This document shows, piece by piece, positions 7,170 to 16,919 of a stretch of 37,734 nt of DNA. Position numbers and translations under genes: made by a program. The notes beneath the pieces were generated by a model. The model was not told where the DNA came from. It searched no databases and saw only the letters and a program-made list of their open reading frames with translations. The stretch covers positions 1-37,734 of the forward strand of contig CAIKUF010000155.1 of assembly GCA_903830565.1 (NCBI GenBank). The letters run 5' to 3'. Within the stretch, counting starts at the first letter, position 1. Each line of letters opens with the position of its first letter. This DNA is from an uncultured bacterium (GTDB taxonomy: Bacteria; Pseudomonadota; Gammaproteobacteria; Burkholderiales; Burkholderiaceae_C).

Positions 7170-7781
7170 TCAGTTCGTTCCAAGACGGATGCCGAAGCCG
7201 ATCAGGAACACACCGGCCAGGCGCTCCAGCCAGCGGGCAGCGCGGCGATGTGCCCTGACCTTGTGCGCGACGGCCTGCGCAAACGCGCACAGTGTCAGGC
7301 AATAGACGGCGGTCAGGATGGCGATGGTTGCCGCCATCGCGACAAAGGCGATGCCGCCCTTGTGCGTGGCCGGATCGATGAACAGGGGAAAGAAGGCCAT
7401 GTAAAACACGATCGCCTTCGGGTTGAGCAGCGTGATCAGAAACGCCTGGCGGGCGTAGTGCCGCGGCTCGATGTGGACTGGCGAGGCCTTGCCATCGCGG
7501 GCGAAGATGAGCTTGAAGCCGATCCAGGCCAAGTACGCGGCGCCCCCGTACTGAACGGCTTTGAAGACCGCCGGGTAGGCCGCGAGCAGCGCCGCCACAC
7601 CGGCCACGGCCAGCCAAAGAAGCACCTGGTCGCCAGCGATCAGCCCGAACGTCGCGGCGGCGCCGGCGCGAAAGCCACCCTTGCCGGTGGACGTGAGCAA
7701 GGCGAAGGTCCCCGGCCCGGGCAGGGCCAGGAACAGGAGCACCGCTGCGCCGAAGGCGCCGTAGTCTGAGATGCCGAACAT
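7170..7781 (-). CDS. LysE/RhtB family amino-acid exporter
   Basis: The 203-residue hydrophobic protein has about six membrane segments. It has the LALPGPGTFALL motif near residue 18 and LNPKAIVFYMAFFPLFID in the middle, both typical of LysE/RhtB exporters in the inner membrane. The exported compound (amino acid, homoserine lactone or other) cannot be told. It lies in the mnmG-to-parB run, 46 bases after the lipocalin gene and 6 before parA, so it probably shares their transcript. Confidence 0.92.
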   Translation of the reverse strand: MFGISDYGAFGAAVLLFLALPGPGTFALLTSTGKGGFRAGAAATFGLIAGDQVLLWLAVAGVAALLAAYPAVFKAVQYGGAAYLAWIGFKLIFARDGKASPVHIEPRHYARQAFLITLLNPKAIVFYMAFFPLFIDPATHKGGIAFVAMAATIAILTAVYCLTLCAFAQAVAHKVRAHRRAARWLERLAGVFLIGFGIRLGTN

Positions 7782-7827
7782 GAAGGTGAAGTGTAGGGTG
7801 ACGCAGCAGCGCGCAGCCGCCGGGTCG

Positions 7828-8412
7828 CTATTGTGACCGAGGCGTCTTGTGCTGTGGATGCATTTGAAGCTGGGCCAGGTCGTAACCCTGCTGCTGCAGC
7901 CGCGCGCGGATCGCGGCCTCGTCGGCGTCAGTCAGCGCGGGTGTGCGCGACAGCACCCACAGGTACTTGCGCGAGGCTTCACTGACGACCGCATAGCGGT
8001 AGTCAGGCGCCAACTGGATCACCCAGTAAGCGCCCCAGCCCCAGTGCCCGAGACCCTGCGCCCACCTAAGCCAGGACGGCAGGAAGCTCACTTCGAGCTG
8101 CGCGGGACGCAGCGTGCCCTCGGTGAGCGTGCCGGTCGGGACGGCGTAACCGATCGCCTCGTCGAAATCGCCAGTCGCCTTGCGGCAGCGGTTGCGCACC
8201 TCGATGGCGCCGTCGCCGCGTTCGCGGTAGGTGGCGGTGGTTTCACTGACGCACTGGGATTGGAACCGGTTCGGGTACAGCGCCACCTGGTACCAGGTGC
8301 CGAGGTAGCGCGCCACGTCGAGTGAGGCGATGGGTTCGACCGGCGCCATGCTCTGGGCGGAAGCCGCCGCAACACTGAAGAGCAGGGCGGCGGCAAGGGA
8401 AGGGAGCTTCAT
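7828..8412 (-). CDS. blc: Bacterial lipocalin (Blc-like), periplasmic
   Basis: The 194-residue precursor has an N-terminal signal peptide (about 1-19, ending AAASA) without a lipobox cysteine, unlike E. coli Blc, so it is probably soluble or held otherwise. The lipocalin signature GTWYQV starts at residue 38. The later segment YAVVSEASRKYLWVLSRTP is characteristic of Blc-type proteins, and a possible disulphide joins Cys54 and Cys76. The family binds fatty acids or lysophospholipids. The start overlaps the rsmG stop by four bases (ATGA), so it should be translationally coupled to rsmG. Confidence 0.92.
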   Translation of the reverse strand: MKLPSLAAALLFSVAAASAQSMAPVEPIASLDVARYLGTWYQVALYPNRFQSQCVSETTATYRERGDGAIEVRNRCRKATGDFDEAIGYAVPTGTLTEGTLRPAQLEVSFLPSWLRWAQGLGHWGWGAYWVIQLAPDYRYAVVSEASRKYLWVLSRTPALTDADEAAIRARLQQQGYDLAQLQMHPQHKTPRSQ

Positions 8413-9056
8413 GGTTTCTCTCTCATCCAGACCAAGCAGCGTTCACCGTCAAGCTGGGGCACGGTCAGTTGTTCCACGTGAAACACATCGATGGTCTTCG
8501 GAAGCTCGGCGACTTCATCGTCGGCGGTGCGCGCTTTCATGGCCACCCACACGGACTCCATGCCGACGTGGCGCCAGCTTAGCGCAACGAAGTCGGCCAA
8601 CGAGGCAAACGCGCGCGAGACGATCACGTCGAACGGATCTCCCGTCAAGGCCTCGACGCGCGAGTGCACCGCGTGCAGATTCTTTAGGCCGAGTTCCCCA
8701 GCGACCTGTCGCACGAACGCTGCCTTCTTGCCGACCGCGTCGACACAGGTCACGTCGAGTTCGGGCATCAGCGCGGCGATGACCACGCCCGGCAGCCCGG
8801 CCCCGCTGCCGACATCGAGCACGCGCCGGGCTGCGCCACCGGTCCAGCGGCGCAAGGGAGCAATCACCGCAATGCTGTCGAGCAGATGCTGCACGAGCAT
8901 TTGCGCCGGATCGCGCACGGCAGTCAGGTTGTAGACGCGGTTCCACTTCGCGAGCAGCGCCAGATAGGCGAGAAGTTGCGCTCGCTTCTCGTCGCTGAGA
9001 ACGACATCGAGCGCAGCGGCGCCCTCGACCAGCAACTGCGGATCAGGCTGCCGCAT
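8409..9056 (-). CDS. rsmG: 16S rRNA (guanine527-N7)-methyltransferase RsmG
   Basis: RsmG (GidB) methylates G527 of 16S rRNA using S-adenosylmethionine. The 215-residue product has [11 protein letters not shown] (37-47) and the SAM-binding loop [11 protein letters not shown] (80-90), with SRAFASL later, all diagnostic. The ATG at 9056 overlaps the end of mnmG by 14 bases; a GTG at 9080 is the alternative and would overlap more. A parS site is embedded in codons near the C-terminus (8470-8485). Confidence 0.95.
   Translation of the reverse strand: MRQPDPQLLVEGAAALDVVLSDEKRAQLLAYLALLAKWNRVYNLTAVRDPAQMLVQHLLDSIAVIAPLRRWTGGAARRVLDVGSGAGLPGVVIAALMPELDVTCVDAVGKKAAFVRQVAGELGLKNLHAVHSRVEALTGDPFDVIVSRAFASLADFVALSWRHVGMESVWVAMKARTADDEVAELPKTIDVFHVEQLTVPQLDGERCLVWMREKP
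8470..8485. other. parS: parS centromere site inside rsmG
   Basis: TGTTCCACGTGAAACA matches the ParB-binding consensus TGTTNCACGTGAAACA at every specified position. It lies in the rsmG reading frame about 3.4 kb from the parB start. A second, perfectly palindromic copy is at 9577. Two exact 16-mers this close together are not expected by chance. Confidence 0.92.
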
Positions 9057-11010
9057 CGAATTCGTCGGTTTGGACAGCACTGAGCGCTTTGAAGTTGCCC
9101 TTCTTCAGGTGGATCAGCAGCAGCGAGATCGCCGCCGGCGTGACGCCCGAAAGCCGAGACGCCTGGCCCAGCGTCTGCGGGCGCTGCTGGCTGAGCCGCT
9201 GCCGAACCTCGTACGACAGCGCGCTGACCTGGGCATAGTCCAGATCGTCGGGCAGCCGAAGGTGTTCGTAGTGGCCGGCGCGCAGCACGTCCTCGACCTG
9301 CTTGTCGATGTAGCCGGCGTACTTGACGCTGACCTCGAGCTGTTCGATCACGGTCGCGGCCAAGTCTGTACCGAGTTCGTCGACGAGCGCCTGCCTCGAC
9401 ACGCCGGCCCCGGGCCTTCCGATGGCCGCCACCGCAGCCACGGTGTCGAACCCGACCCCTGGCCGGCGCAGCAATTCGGCGAGGCTGTACTCGTGCTCGA
9501 TCGCCTTGCCGAGCAGGCGCTCGGCGTCGGCGGCCGGAACCGACGCCGGCCCGACCCAGGTCAGCTTGAGGCGCTCTGTTTCACGTGAAACAGCGTCGCG
9601 CTTGCGGCAGAAGGCCGACCAGCGCGCGTCGTCGACCAGCCCGAGCGCGCGCCCGGTTTCGGTCAGGCGAAGGTCGGCATTGTCCTCGCGCAATTGCAGG
9701 CGAAACTCGGCGCGGCTGGTGAACATCCGGTACGGTTCGCTGATGCCCTTGGTGATCAGATCGTCGACGAGCACGCCGAGATAGGCTTTGTCCCGGCCTG
9801 GCGTCCACGGATCGCGCTGCTGCACTTGCAGCGCTGCGTTCAGCCCGGCGAAGAGGCCCTGTGCGGCAGCTTCTTCGTAGCCGGTCGTGCCGTTGATCTG
9901 CCCGGCGAAGAAAAGGCCGGCGATGGCGCGCGTCTCGAAGGTGGCTCGCAGCGCGCGCGGGTCGAAGTAGTCGTACTCGATCGCATAGCCCGGCCGCAAG
10001 ATGTGAGCCTCTTCCAGGCCGGCGATCGAGCGCACGGCCGCCAATTGCACGTCGAACGGCAGCGAGGTCGAGATGCCGTTGGGATAGACCTCGTGCGTCG
10101 TCAGCCCTTCGGGCTCGAGGAAGATCTGGTGCGAAGTCTTGCCCGCGAAGCGATTGACCTTGTCTTCGATGCTCGGGCAGTAGCGCGGCCCGACGCCTTC
10201 GATGACGCCGGTGAACATCGGGCTGCGGTCGAAACCCGAGCGGATGATGTCGTGCGTGCGCTCGTTGGTGTGCGTGATCCAGCACGGCACTTGGCGCGGA
10301 TGCTGGCTTGCGTTGCCAAGGAAGCTGAACACCGGCACCGGGTCGAGGTCGCCCGGTTGCTCGGTCAGGCGGCCAAAGTCGATGCTGCGGCCGTCGATGC
10401 GCGGTGGCGTACCGGTCTTGAGCCGCCCCTGGGGCAGCTTGAGTTCCTTGAGGCGCGCCGAGAGCGACAGTGACGGCGGATCCCCGGCGCGCCCGGCCGG
10501 GTGGTTCTGCAGCCCGACGTGGATGCGCCCGTCGAGGAAGGTCCCGGCCGTCAGCACCACGGTGCGCGAAGCGAAGCGGATGCCGGCCTGCGTCACCGCA
10601 CCGACGACGCGGCCGCCTTCGACCAGGAGGTCGTCCACCGCCTGCTGGAACAGCCACAGGTGCGACTGGTTCTCGAGCCGGCGCCGGATCGCTGCCTTGT
10701 AGAGGATGCGGTCGGCCTGCGCCCGCGTGGCCCGTACCGCAGGGCCCTTGGAGCTGTTGAGGATGCGGAACTGGATGCCGGCCTCGTCGGTCGCCGCCGC
10801 CATCGCACCGCCGAGTGCATCGACCTCCTTCACCAGATGGCCCTTGCCGATCCCGCCGATCGACGGGTTGCAACTCATCTGTCCCAGCGTCTCGATGTTG
10901 TGCGTCAGCAGCAGTGTCGAGCAGCCCATGCGCGCGGCCGCCAGCGCGGCTTCGGTGCCGGCATGGCCGCCGCCGACGACGATGACGTCGAATTCCTTCG
11001 GGTAGCGCAT
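9043..11010 (-). CDS. mnmG: tRNA uridine-5-carboxymethylaminomethyl modification enzyme MnmG (GidA)
   Basis: With MnmE, MnmG installs the cmnm5 group on U34 of tRNAs reading two-fold codons. The 655-residue protein has the FAD Rossmann motif [10 protein letters not shown] (11-20). It also has the family signatures [17 protein letters not shown] (46-62) and [17 protein letters not shown]. The C-terminal helical region has [12 protein letters not shown] near the end. The ATG at 11010 is chosen because the family starts a few residues before the FAD motif; a 39-residue extension is unlikely. A perfect parS lies inside the gene at 9577-9592. mnmE is not in the window. Confidence 0.97.
   Translation of the reverse strand: MRYPKEFDVIVVGGGHAGTEAALAAARMGCSTLLLTHNIETLGQMSCNPSIGGIGKGHLVKEVDALGGAMAAATDEAGIQFRILNSSKGPAVRATRAQADRILYKAAIRRRLENQSHLWLFQQAVDDLLVEGGRVVGAVTQAGIRFASRTVVLTAGTFLDGRIHVGLQNHPAGRAGDPPSLSLSARLKELKLPQGRLKTGTPPRIDGRSIDFGRLTEQPGDLDPVPVFSFLGNASQHPRQVPCWITHTNERTHDIIRSGFDRSPMFTGVIEGVGPRYCPSIEDKVNRFAGKTSHQIFLEPEGLTTHEVYPNGISTSLPFDVQLAAVRSIAGLEEAHILRPGYAIEYDYFDPRALRATFETRAIAGLFFAGQINGTTGYEEAAAQGLFAGLNAALQVQQRDPWTPGRDKAYLGVLVDDLITKGISEPYRMFTSRAEFRLQLREDNADLRLTETGRALGLVDDARWSAFCRKRDAVSRETERLKLTWVGPASVPAADAERLLGKAIEHEYSLAELLRRPGVGFDTVAAVAAIGRPGAGVSRQALVDELGTDLAATVIEQLEVSVKYAGYIDKQVEDVLRAGHYEHLRLPDDLDYAQVSALSYEVRQRLSQQRPQTLGQASRLSGVTPAAISLLLIHLKKGNFKALSAVQTDEFDAAA
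9577..9592. other. parS: parS centromere site inside mnmG
   Basis: TGTTTCACGTGAAACA is the perfect palindromic ParB-binding consensus, encoded within mnmG (reading ...VSRETER...). It lies 1.1 kb from the other parS site. Confidence 0.95.
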
Positions 11011-11136
11011 CGGGTTGTCTTGTCGGCCAATCGTTGAACAGGTTCTAGACCTTGCAGCGCGGGCTTCGGCCTGTGTGAAGGCGTCGATTATCGTCGCCAC
11101 TTGCTGAAGGGGTGCCGCGCCGGTCATGATGCAGGC

Positions 11137-11433
11137 GTGTCACCGAAACGCATCAATGAACCCCTGGCCTGCCGGCCGCACTGCGCTGCTTGCTGTACGG
11201 CGCCGTCGATCTCGAGCCCGATTCCGCGAATGCCGCAGGGCAAGCCCGCCGGGATCAACTGCGTACAACTCGACGAGCACCTGCGCTGCCGCCTCTTCGG
11301 CAGCCCTGAGCGGCCGGCGGTCTGCGTCGCGCTGCGGCCCACGGCGGAGATGTGCGGCGCCACCCGCGAACAGGCGATCGAATGGCTCAGCCGGCTGGAA
11401 AAGCAGACCGCTCCAGATGCAGAGGCGGACTGA
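11137..11433 (+). CDS. YkgJ-type cysteine-cluster protein
   Basis: The frame encodes about 98 residues rich in cysteine: C12-x3-C16-x2-C19-C20, then C42, C51, C63 and C73. It also has [18 protein letters not shown], the hallmark of the YkgJ/UPF0153 family thought to bind zinc or an Fe-S cluster. The start is uncertain: GTG at 11137 is used here, and TTG at 11101 is in the same frame. No strong ribosome site is seen for either. It is divergent from mnmG. Function is unknown. Confidence 0.8.
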   Translation: MSPKRINEPLACRPHCAACCTAPSISSPIPRMPQGKPAGINCVQLDEHLRCRLFGSPERPAVCVALRPTAEMCGATREQAIEWLSRLEKQTAPDAEAD

Positions 11434-11459
11434 GCGCGCGCCCGGTCGGGCGGGGTGTC

Positions 11460-11485
11460 ATCGATGATTCCTATCATGTTTATAG
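11460..11485 (+). promoter_or_regulatory. Possible OxyR-type site upstream of the rubrerythrin gene
   Basis: The sequence reads ATCG-N7-CTAT-N7-ATAG, matching three of the four half-elements of the OxyR pattern ATAG-N7-CTAT-N7-ATAG-N7-CTAT with one mismatch. The fourth element (TGCC at 11493) does not match. It lies about 80 bases before the start of a peroxide-linked gene set, which makes the match more credible. The same stretch is locally AT-rich (TATCAT, TTATAGA) and may hold the promoter -10 box. Confidence 0.35.
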
Positions 11486-11565
11486 AAGCAATTGCCTTTG
11501 CCAGTGAGCCTGCCGCACTTAGCATCTCATTCACCGCGGCCACGCCGCACCGACCGGAGAAAGCC

Positions 11566-12051
<486 letters not shown>

Positions 12052-12083
12052 AGACCTAACTTCCAAACTGGAGCGACAATTTC

Positions 12084-12248
12084 ATGAAAACCTATCAGTG
12101 CATCGTCTGCGGCTTCATCTACGACGAGTCGCTCGGCCTGCCCGCCGAAGGCATCGCACCCGGCACGCGCTGGGCCGACATTCCCGCCGATTGGGAGTGC
12201 CCCGACTGCGGCGTCGCGAAGGCCGACTTCGAGATGGTCGAGGTCTGA
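12084..12248 (+). CDS. rubA: Rubredoxin
   Basis: The 54-residue protein reads [16 protein letters not shown] at its start and [19 protein letters not shown] at its end. The four iron ligands are Cys6, Cys9, Cys39 and Cys42, with the conserved aromatic core (Tyr4, Tyr13, Trp30, Trp37). It is a one-iron electron carrier. An ACTGGAG ribosome site lies upstream. It sits between the rubrerythrin and a rubredoxin reductase, which makes it the likely electron donor to the rubrerythrin. Confidence 0.96.
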   Translation: MKTYQCIVCGFIYDESLGLPAEGIAPGTRWADIPADWECPDCGVAKADFEMVEV

Positions 12249-12254
12249 TCGGCG

Positions 12255-13418
12255 ATGGCCGATGCCTCATCGTTGCCGGTCGTCATCGTCGGTAGCGGCC
12301 TTGCCGGCTACACGATAGCGCGCGAGTTCCGCAAGCGCGACAAGCTGACGCCGCTCGTCGTCGTCAGCCGCGACCATGCGGGCTTCTACTCGAAGCCGAT
12401 GCTCTCGAATGCGCTGTCCGGGCGGAAGGACGCCAGCACCTTGGTCATGAAGTCGGCCACGCAGATGGCCGACGAGTTGCCGGCAACCGTGCTGGCGCAC
12501 ACCGAGGTGCGGCGCATCGATACCTTTGCGCGGGTCGTGCATCTCGCGAATCGTGAGCCGCTCGCTTATCGCGACCTCGTGCTCGCCCTGGGCGCCGACG
12601 CCATACGTCTGCCACTCGAAGGCGATGGCGCTGCCGACGTGCTCTCGGTCAACGACCTCGACGACTACGTGCGCTTTGCCGACAGGCTCGACGGCGTGTC
12701 GCGGGTGGCAATTCTCGGCGCCGGGCTGATCGGCTGCGAGTTTGCGAACGACCTGCTCGCGCGCAGCATCACGCCGACGGTGATCGACCCTGCCGCCGGG
12801 CCGTTGTCGCGCCTGCTGCCGGTTGCTGCCGGCGAATGGATGCGCGCGCGGCTCGAAGCGGCGGGTGTGCGCTTTCGCTTCGGGCTTGCCGCGATCAGCG
12901 CCCTGCGCAACGCGGACGGCTATTCACTCGATCTCACGGACGGCAGCCGCGTCGAGGCCGACCTAGTGCTGTCGGCCATCGGACTGCGTCCGCGGTCTGG
13001 CCTCGCGCGCGAGGCCGGCTTGGTCGTGCAACGCGGCATCGTCGCCGACCGCCATCTCGCGACTTCGGCAGCGCATGTCTACGCGGTGGGCGACTGCGCA
13101 GAAGTCGAGGGCCACACGCTGCCTTACGTGATGCCGATCATGCAGCAGGCGCGCGCGCTCGCTGCAACGCTCAGCGGCACTCCAACCGCGGTGAGCTACG
13201 CGGCGATGCCGGTGCTCGTGAAGACGCCCGCCTGCCCGACCATCGTCTGCCCGCCGCCACTGGGCGCTGCAGGAGACTGGTCGCTGCGATCCGACGCCGA
13301 CGCGCTGGAGGCTCGCTTTTGTGACGCCGACGGCACGCTACTCGGCTTCGTGCTGATGGGAAGCGCGACCGCGCAGCGGCAGGCGCTGGCGGCTCAAGTG
13401 CCTGCGCTGCTCGCCTGA
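12255..13418 (+). CDS. rubB: Rubredoxin reductase (FAD-dependent NAD(P)H oxidoreductase)
   Basis: The 387-residue flavoprotein has an N-terminal FAD Rossmann motif VIVGSGLAGYT (10-20) and a second, NAD(P)H-binding motif AILGAGLIGCEFAN. It also has the FAD-binding VYAVGDCAE near residue 275, an arrangement typical of rubredoxin-NAD+ reductase. It starts 6 bases after the rubredoxin stop, so the three redox genes are surely one unit. It would pass electrons from NAD(P)H to rubredoxin. The stop is 2 bases from that of the convergent ureohydrolase gene. Confidence 0.92.
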   Translation: MADASSLPVVIVGSGLAGYTIAREFRKRDKLTPLVVVSRDHAGFYSKPMLSNALSGRKDASTLVMKSATQMADELPATVLAHTEVRRIDTFARVVHLANREPLAYRDLVLALGADAIRLPLEGDGAADVLSVNDLDDYVRFADRLDGVSRVAILGAGLIGCEFANDLLARSITPTVIDPAAGPLSRLLPVAAGEWMRARLEAAGVRFRFGLAAISALRNADGYSLDLTDGSRVEADLVLSAIGLRPRSGLAREAGLVVQRGIVADRHLATSAAHVYAVGDCAEVEGHTLPYVMPIMQQARALAATLSGTPTAVSYAAMPVLVKTPACPTIVCPPPLGAAGDWSLRSDADALEARFCDADGTLLGFVLMGSATAQRQALAAQVPALLA

Positions 13419-13420
13419 TT

Positions 13421-14365
13421 TCAGCCTTCCGCGCGGGTAGTCGCCAACGCGCGGCTGATGCGCCCGGCCAAATAGGTCCAGACGAAATGCGCCGCCGCAA
13501 GGGACGTGATCTCGGCGCGGTCGTACGCGGGCGCGACCTCGACGCAATCCATGCCGACCCAGGGCAGGTCGACCAACTGCTCGAGCAACGTGAGCACTTG
13601 GTTGCTCGTCATTCCGCCGGGCTCAGGCGTGCCCGTGCCGGGGGCGAAGGCGGGGTCCAGGCAGTCGATGTCCAGGCTCAGGTAGACGGGAGGCTGGCCG
13701 TGAGCGGCCAAGCGCTCGCGGACCTGGTGGCACAGGGGCGCCAGTTGGGCCGGACTCTCGAGGCCACGCAGGTCGCGCGAGGTGAAGATCAGCCCGCCGC
13801 GATCGCGAACATATTCGCGCGCGGCGCGCTCGCCGGACGAGCGGATGCCGATCTGCGTGAAGCAGGAATCGACGACCAGTCCTTCCTGCATTGCCTCGCG
13901 AGCCCAGGTGCCGTGGCCGCTCGGCTCGCCGAAGTGGTCGCTCCACGTGTCGCAATGGGCGTCGAAGTGCACCACTGCCAGCGGGCGGCCGAAGTGCTGG
14001 CGGTAGCGGCGCAGCAGTGGCAATGTGATCGAGTGGTCGCCGCCCAGCCAGACCATGTGGCGCTGCGCGATCAGCGGATCGACCTGCTCCGTCAGCGCGG
14101 CGCGCATCGCATCGCGGCTTGTGTTGGGCAGCACAAGATCGCCGAGGTCGGCGAGGGTGTCGGCAGGCGAAACATCGAACAGCGGATGAATGCCGTCGCA
14201 CAGCGTGTGGCTTGCTTCGCGGATGGCGCGAGGGCCAAAGCGGGCCCCTGGCCGATTCGTCACCGAGCCATCCCAGCAGATGCCGGCGATGCCGTACGGC
14301 CGCTTGTCTCCGTCTGCGGGCACCTTGAGGAAGGTGGATGAAGACAGGAAGGCGAACTGGGTCAT
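13421..14365 (-). CDS. speB: Agmatinase-type ureohydrolase
   Basis: The 314-residue protein carries the three binuclear manganese motifs of the arginase/agmatinase family: GGDHSI, FDAHCDTW and SLDIDCLDPAFAPGTGTPEPGG. The N-terminal GICWDGSVTNRPGARFGP segment is agmatinase-like, favouring agmatine to putrescine plus urea; guanidinobutyrase or a related specificity is possible. The ATG at 14365 gives normal family length. No clear ribosome site precedes it. It is 82 bases from priA, and a T7 run with weak hairpins (14393-14430 on the minus strand) may end priA transcription. Polyamine genes speD and speE-like occur 6-8 kb away. Confidence 0.85.
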   Translation of the reverse strand: MTQFAFLSSSTFLKVPADGDKRPYGIAGICWDGSVTNRPGARFGPRAIREASHTLCDGIHPLFDVSPADTLADLGDLVLPNTSRDAMRAALTEQVDPLIAQRHMVWLGGDHSITLPLLRRYRQHFGRPLAVVHFDAHCDTWSDHFGEPSGHGTWAREAMQEGLVVDSCFTQIGIRSSGERAAREYVRDRGGLIFTSRDLRGLESPAQLAPLCHQVRERLAAHGQPPVYLSLDIDCLDPAFAPGTGTPEPGGMTSNQVLTLLEQLVDLPWVGMDCVEVAPAYDRAEITSLAAAHFVWTYLAGRISRALATTRAEG

Positions 14366-14447
14366 GTCTACGTGCGTTCTGGATTGCGCTGAAAAAAAGG
14401 CCCGACGATCAGCGTCATCGAGCGGCGATGCGCTCGGATCATGGAGG

Positions 14448-16514
14448 TCAAATCGCGAGCGGGTCGACGTCGATCGCCCAGCGCAGGATGCGCTCGTCGG
14501 CGCCGCGGCGCTCGCTGCGCAGCGCGTGCAGCTGCGGCAGCCAGGCGGCGAGCACGCGCTGCAGGACAACGCGCGAGGGCGACTCGATCAGCATCTGCAT
14601 GCGTTCGACGTTGGCCACGCGCGCCACGCTGGCCGGCACCGGCGGATAGAAGGCCACGCCTTCGGTGCCCGGCTGCGTGGCGGCGATGTCGGACGCCGCT
14701 TGCAGGAAGTCGCGCGCCGCCACGGCGCTACGGGCCTCGGCGCGCAGCAGCGCAAGGTGCGAGTAGGGCGGCAGAGCGGCCATCTCGCGCTCCTTCAACT
14801 GGCTGGCCGCGAAGGCCGCGAAGTCGTGTTTGCACAGCGCGGTGTAAAGCGCGTGCCGCGGGTGCCAGGTCTGCACCCACATCTCGCTGCGAGCGGACTG
14901 CTCGGCGTCGCGTCCGGCGCGTCCTGCCGCCTGCAGCAACAGCGCGAACAGACGCTCGGGAGCGCGAAAGTCGCTGCTGAAGAGTGCGCTGTCCGGGTTG
15001 ACCGCGGCGACCAGCGTGATGCGGCGAAAGTCGTGCCCTTTGGCGATCATCTGCGTGCCTACCAGCACGTCGACCTCGCCGGCGTGCACCGCGCCGAGCT
15101 GCGCCTGCAGCGAGCCTTTGAGGCGCGTGCTGTCGGCGTCGATGCGCGCGACGCGGGCCTCGGGAAGCACCTGTGCCAGCTGCTCTTCGAGACGCTCGGT
15201 GCCGCGCCCGATCGGTGCGATGTCAGCGTTGCCGCAATCCGGGCAGGCGCGCGGCACGGCCTGCGCGTAGCCGCAATGGTGGCAGCGCAGCGAGCGGTCG
15301 AGCTTATGGAAGACGCGCCAGGCGCTGCAATGCGGGCAGGCGCTCTTCCAACCGCATGCGCCGCAATGCAGGACCGGCGCGTAGCCGCGGCGATTGAGAA
15401 AGACGAGGCTTTGTTCGCCGCGCTCGAGCCGTTGCTGCAAGGCCGCCACGAGCTGCGGCGACAGCGCCTGCTGCGCGCCGCCACGCGGCACCTGGTTCAT
15501 GTCGATCAGGCGCACCTTCGGCAGTGCGCCGCCGCCGATGCGCGACGGCATCGCAAGGCGCGTGTAGCGTCCTTCCTCGGCGCGCTTCCAGCTCTCGAGC
15601 GACGGCGTCGCCGAGCCGAGCAGCACCGTTGCATGTTCGAGCCGGCCGCGGTAGACCGCCAGGTCGCGTGCCGAATAGCGGGCACCTTCCTGCTGCTTGT
15701 ACGACGGGTCGTGCTCCTCGTCGACAACGATCAGCCCGAGCCGCGGCAGCGAAGCAAACACCGCGAGCCGTGTACCGAGCACCAGATCCGCGAGCCCCAG
15801 ATGCGCGGCCAGCCAGTGGCGCAAACGCTGCGTCGGCGTGAGGCCGCTGTGCAGCGAGACCGTGCGCCGGGCGCCGAACCGCTGCGCAAAGCGCGCTTCA
15901 AGCTGCGGCGTGAGGTTGATCTCGGGCACCAGCACCAGCACCTGGTGGCCGCTGGCCAGCACCTGCTCGGCGATGCGCAGGTAAACCTCGGTCTTGCCAC
16001 TGCCTGTTGCACCGTGGAGCAACACGACGGGCTTGGTCTGGGAGTCCATCAGCTCGCCGAGTGCTGCCAGCACCTGCGCTTGTTCGGCGCTCGGCGACGG
16101 CATCTCGCGGCGTTCGGCAGCTGGCTCGTCACCCGCAAGGGCCTTGCAAAGCCGACCGATGCGGCGCTGCAACTGCGCGTCGTCGAGCTTGCGCAACTCG
16201 GGGGGGAGCACCGAGAGCGCGACCTCGCCCACGCTGCGCTGGTAGTAGGCGGCTGTGAAGCTGACCAACTCGCACCATGTCGGTGACAGAGGGGGCAGCG
16301 AATGAAAGACTTGCTGCACTGCACGCAGCGCTGCGGCTGGCGCATCGCTTGGCTCGGCTGCAGGCCACACCAAGCCGGGAACCTCTCGCTTGCCTAGCGG
16401 CACACGCACCAAGGTGCCCGGCGCGAGCGGGCACTCACTGGTGTAATCCAGCGACGCTATCAGTCCGCTGTGCTGTGGCGCGTCGACGGCCACCTGGACG
16501 CGCAGTTCAGCCAT
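14448..16514 (-). CDS. priA: Primosomal protein N' (PriA helicase)
   Basis: PriA restarts stalled replication forks as a 3'-5' DNA helicase. The 688-residue protein has an N-terminal DNA-binding region, Walker A GATGSGKT (168-175) and the DEEHD box (265-269). A zinc-binding block of paired cysteines (CGACGWKSACPHC, RCHHCG, ACPDCG) follows, then the C-terminal helicase motifs GTQMIAKGHDF and QAAGRAGR. Length matches the family. An AT-rich 405-base gap with DnaA-like boxes lies directly upstream of its start. Confidence 0.97.
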   Translation of the reverse strand: MAELRVQVAVDAPQHSGLIASLDYTSECPLAPGTLVRVPLGKREVPGLVWPAAEPSDAPAAALRAVQQVFHSLPPLSPTWCELVSFTAAYYQRSVGEVALSVLPPELRKLDDAQLQRRIGRLCKALAGDEPAAERREMPSPSAEQAQVLAALGELMDSQTKPVVLLHGATGSGKTEVYLRIAEQVLASGHQVLVLVPEINLTPQLEARFAQRFGARRTVSLHSGLTPTQRLRHWLAAHLGLADLVLGTRLAVFASLPRLGLIVVDEEHDPSYKQQEGARYSARDLAVYRGRLEHATVLLGSATPSLESWKRAEEGRYTRLAMPSRIGGGALPKVRLIDMNQVPRGGAQQALSPQLVAALQQRLERGEQSLVFLNRRGYAPVLHCGACGWKSACPHCSAWRVFHKLDRSLRCHHCGYAQAVPRACPDCGNADIAPIGRGTERLEEQLAQVLPEARVARIDADSTRLKGSLQAQLGAVHAGEVDVLVGTQMIAKGHDFRRITLVAAVNPDSALFSSDFRAPERLFALLLQAAGRAGRDAEQSARSEMWVQTWHPRHALYTALCKHDFAAFAASQLKEREMAALPPYSHLALLRAEARSAVAARDFLQAASDIAATQPGTEGVAFYPPVPASVARVANVERMQMLIESPSRVVLQRVLAAWLPQLHALRSERRGADERILRWAIDVDPLAI

Positions 16515-16919
16515 CGACGGCAGCCAGCGAGTTACGCGCCAAAACTCCAGGTTCCTTCAAACAATGCTGCTAAGTCCATGATTTGACGTACTTTTTGAAA
16601 CCATCCACGCACCCTGTGGATAACTTTGTGGGAAACCTGCGCTCAGGTGAGCCAAGTGCTTGATCCACGGGCCTCGCAGCGATCTTGCCCGATTTCGCAA
16701 CAATGCGAAACAATCCAATGAAATCAATGACTTGCACGTCAACTTGCGGCTTGCCATGGTGCAACGCGGAAAATTCCACCAACAAGTATCCAAATCTGAA
16801 ATTTGGGGATAAGTCAAGTACCGAAGGCAATATTTCACGATTTTCGACAGCGAATTTTCAGCCAAGGGGCACCGGGAAAACACTGGCACCGGCGCCGGCC
16901 TGACGGGACGGCGGGGCGC
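16515..16919. other. AT-rich gene-free gap with DnaA-box-like sequences
   Basis: No credible gene lies in these 405 bases. By hand count 16681-16860 is about 43% G+C, against roughly two thirds elsewhere. It holds one perfect DnaA box (TGTGGATAA, 16615-16623) and one single-mismatch box (TGGGGATAA, 16804-16812). Two-mismatch boxes are at 16627-16635, 16661-16669 and 16786-16794. This resembles an origin or a DnaA-binding regulatory region, and hemE flanks the origin in Caulobacter. However, genes on both sides run leftward, and dnaA is not in the window, so calling it oriC would be premature. The promoter of priA should also be here. Confidence 0.5.

Noticed and set aside
13944-13951. CACGTG core in the ureohydrolase gene as a third parS site
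   Set aside because: Flanking bases do not match the parS consensus (CTCCACGTGTCG); the same holds for CACGTG at 19104, 20075 and 29063.
14190-16286. 698-codon open frame antisense to priA
   Set aside because: High-GC shadow frame; composition is Arg/Ala/His-rich without any recognisable motif, and priA on the other strand is certain.
16557-16889. Short leftward frame in the AT-rich gap before priA
   Set aside because: Open only because of local composition; no ribosome site, cysteine-rich and without motifs; the region looks regulatory.
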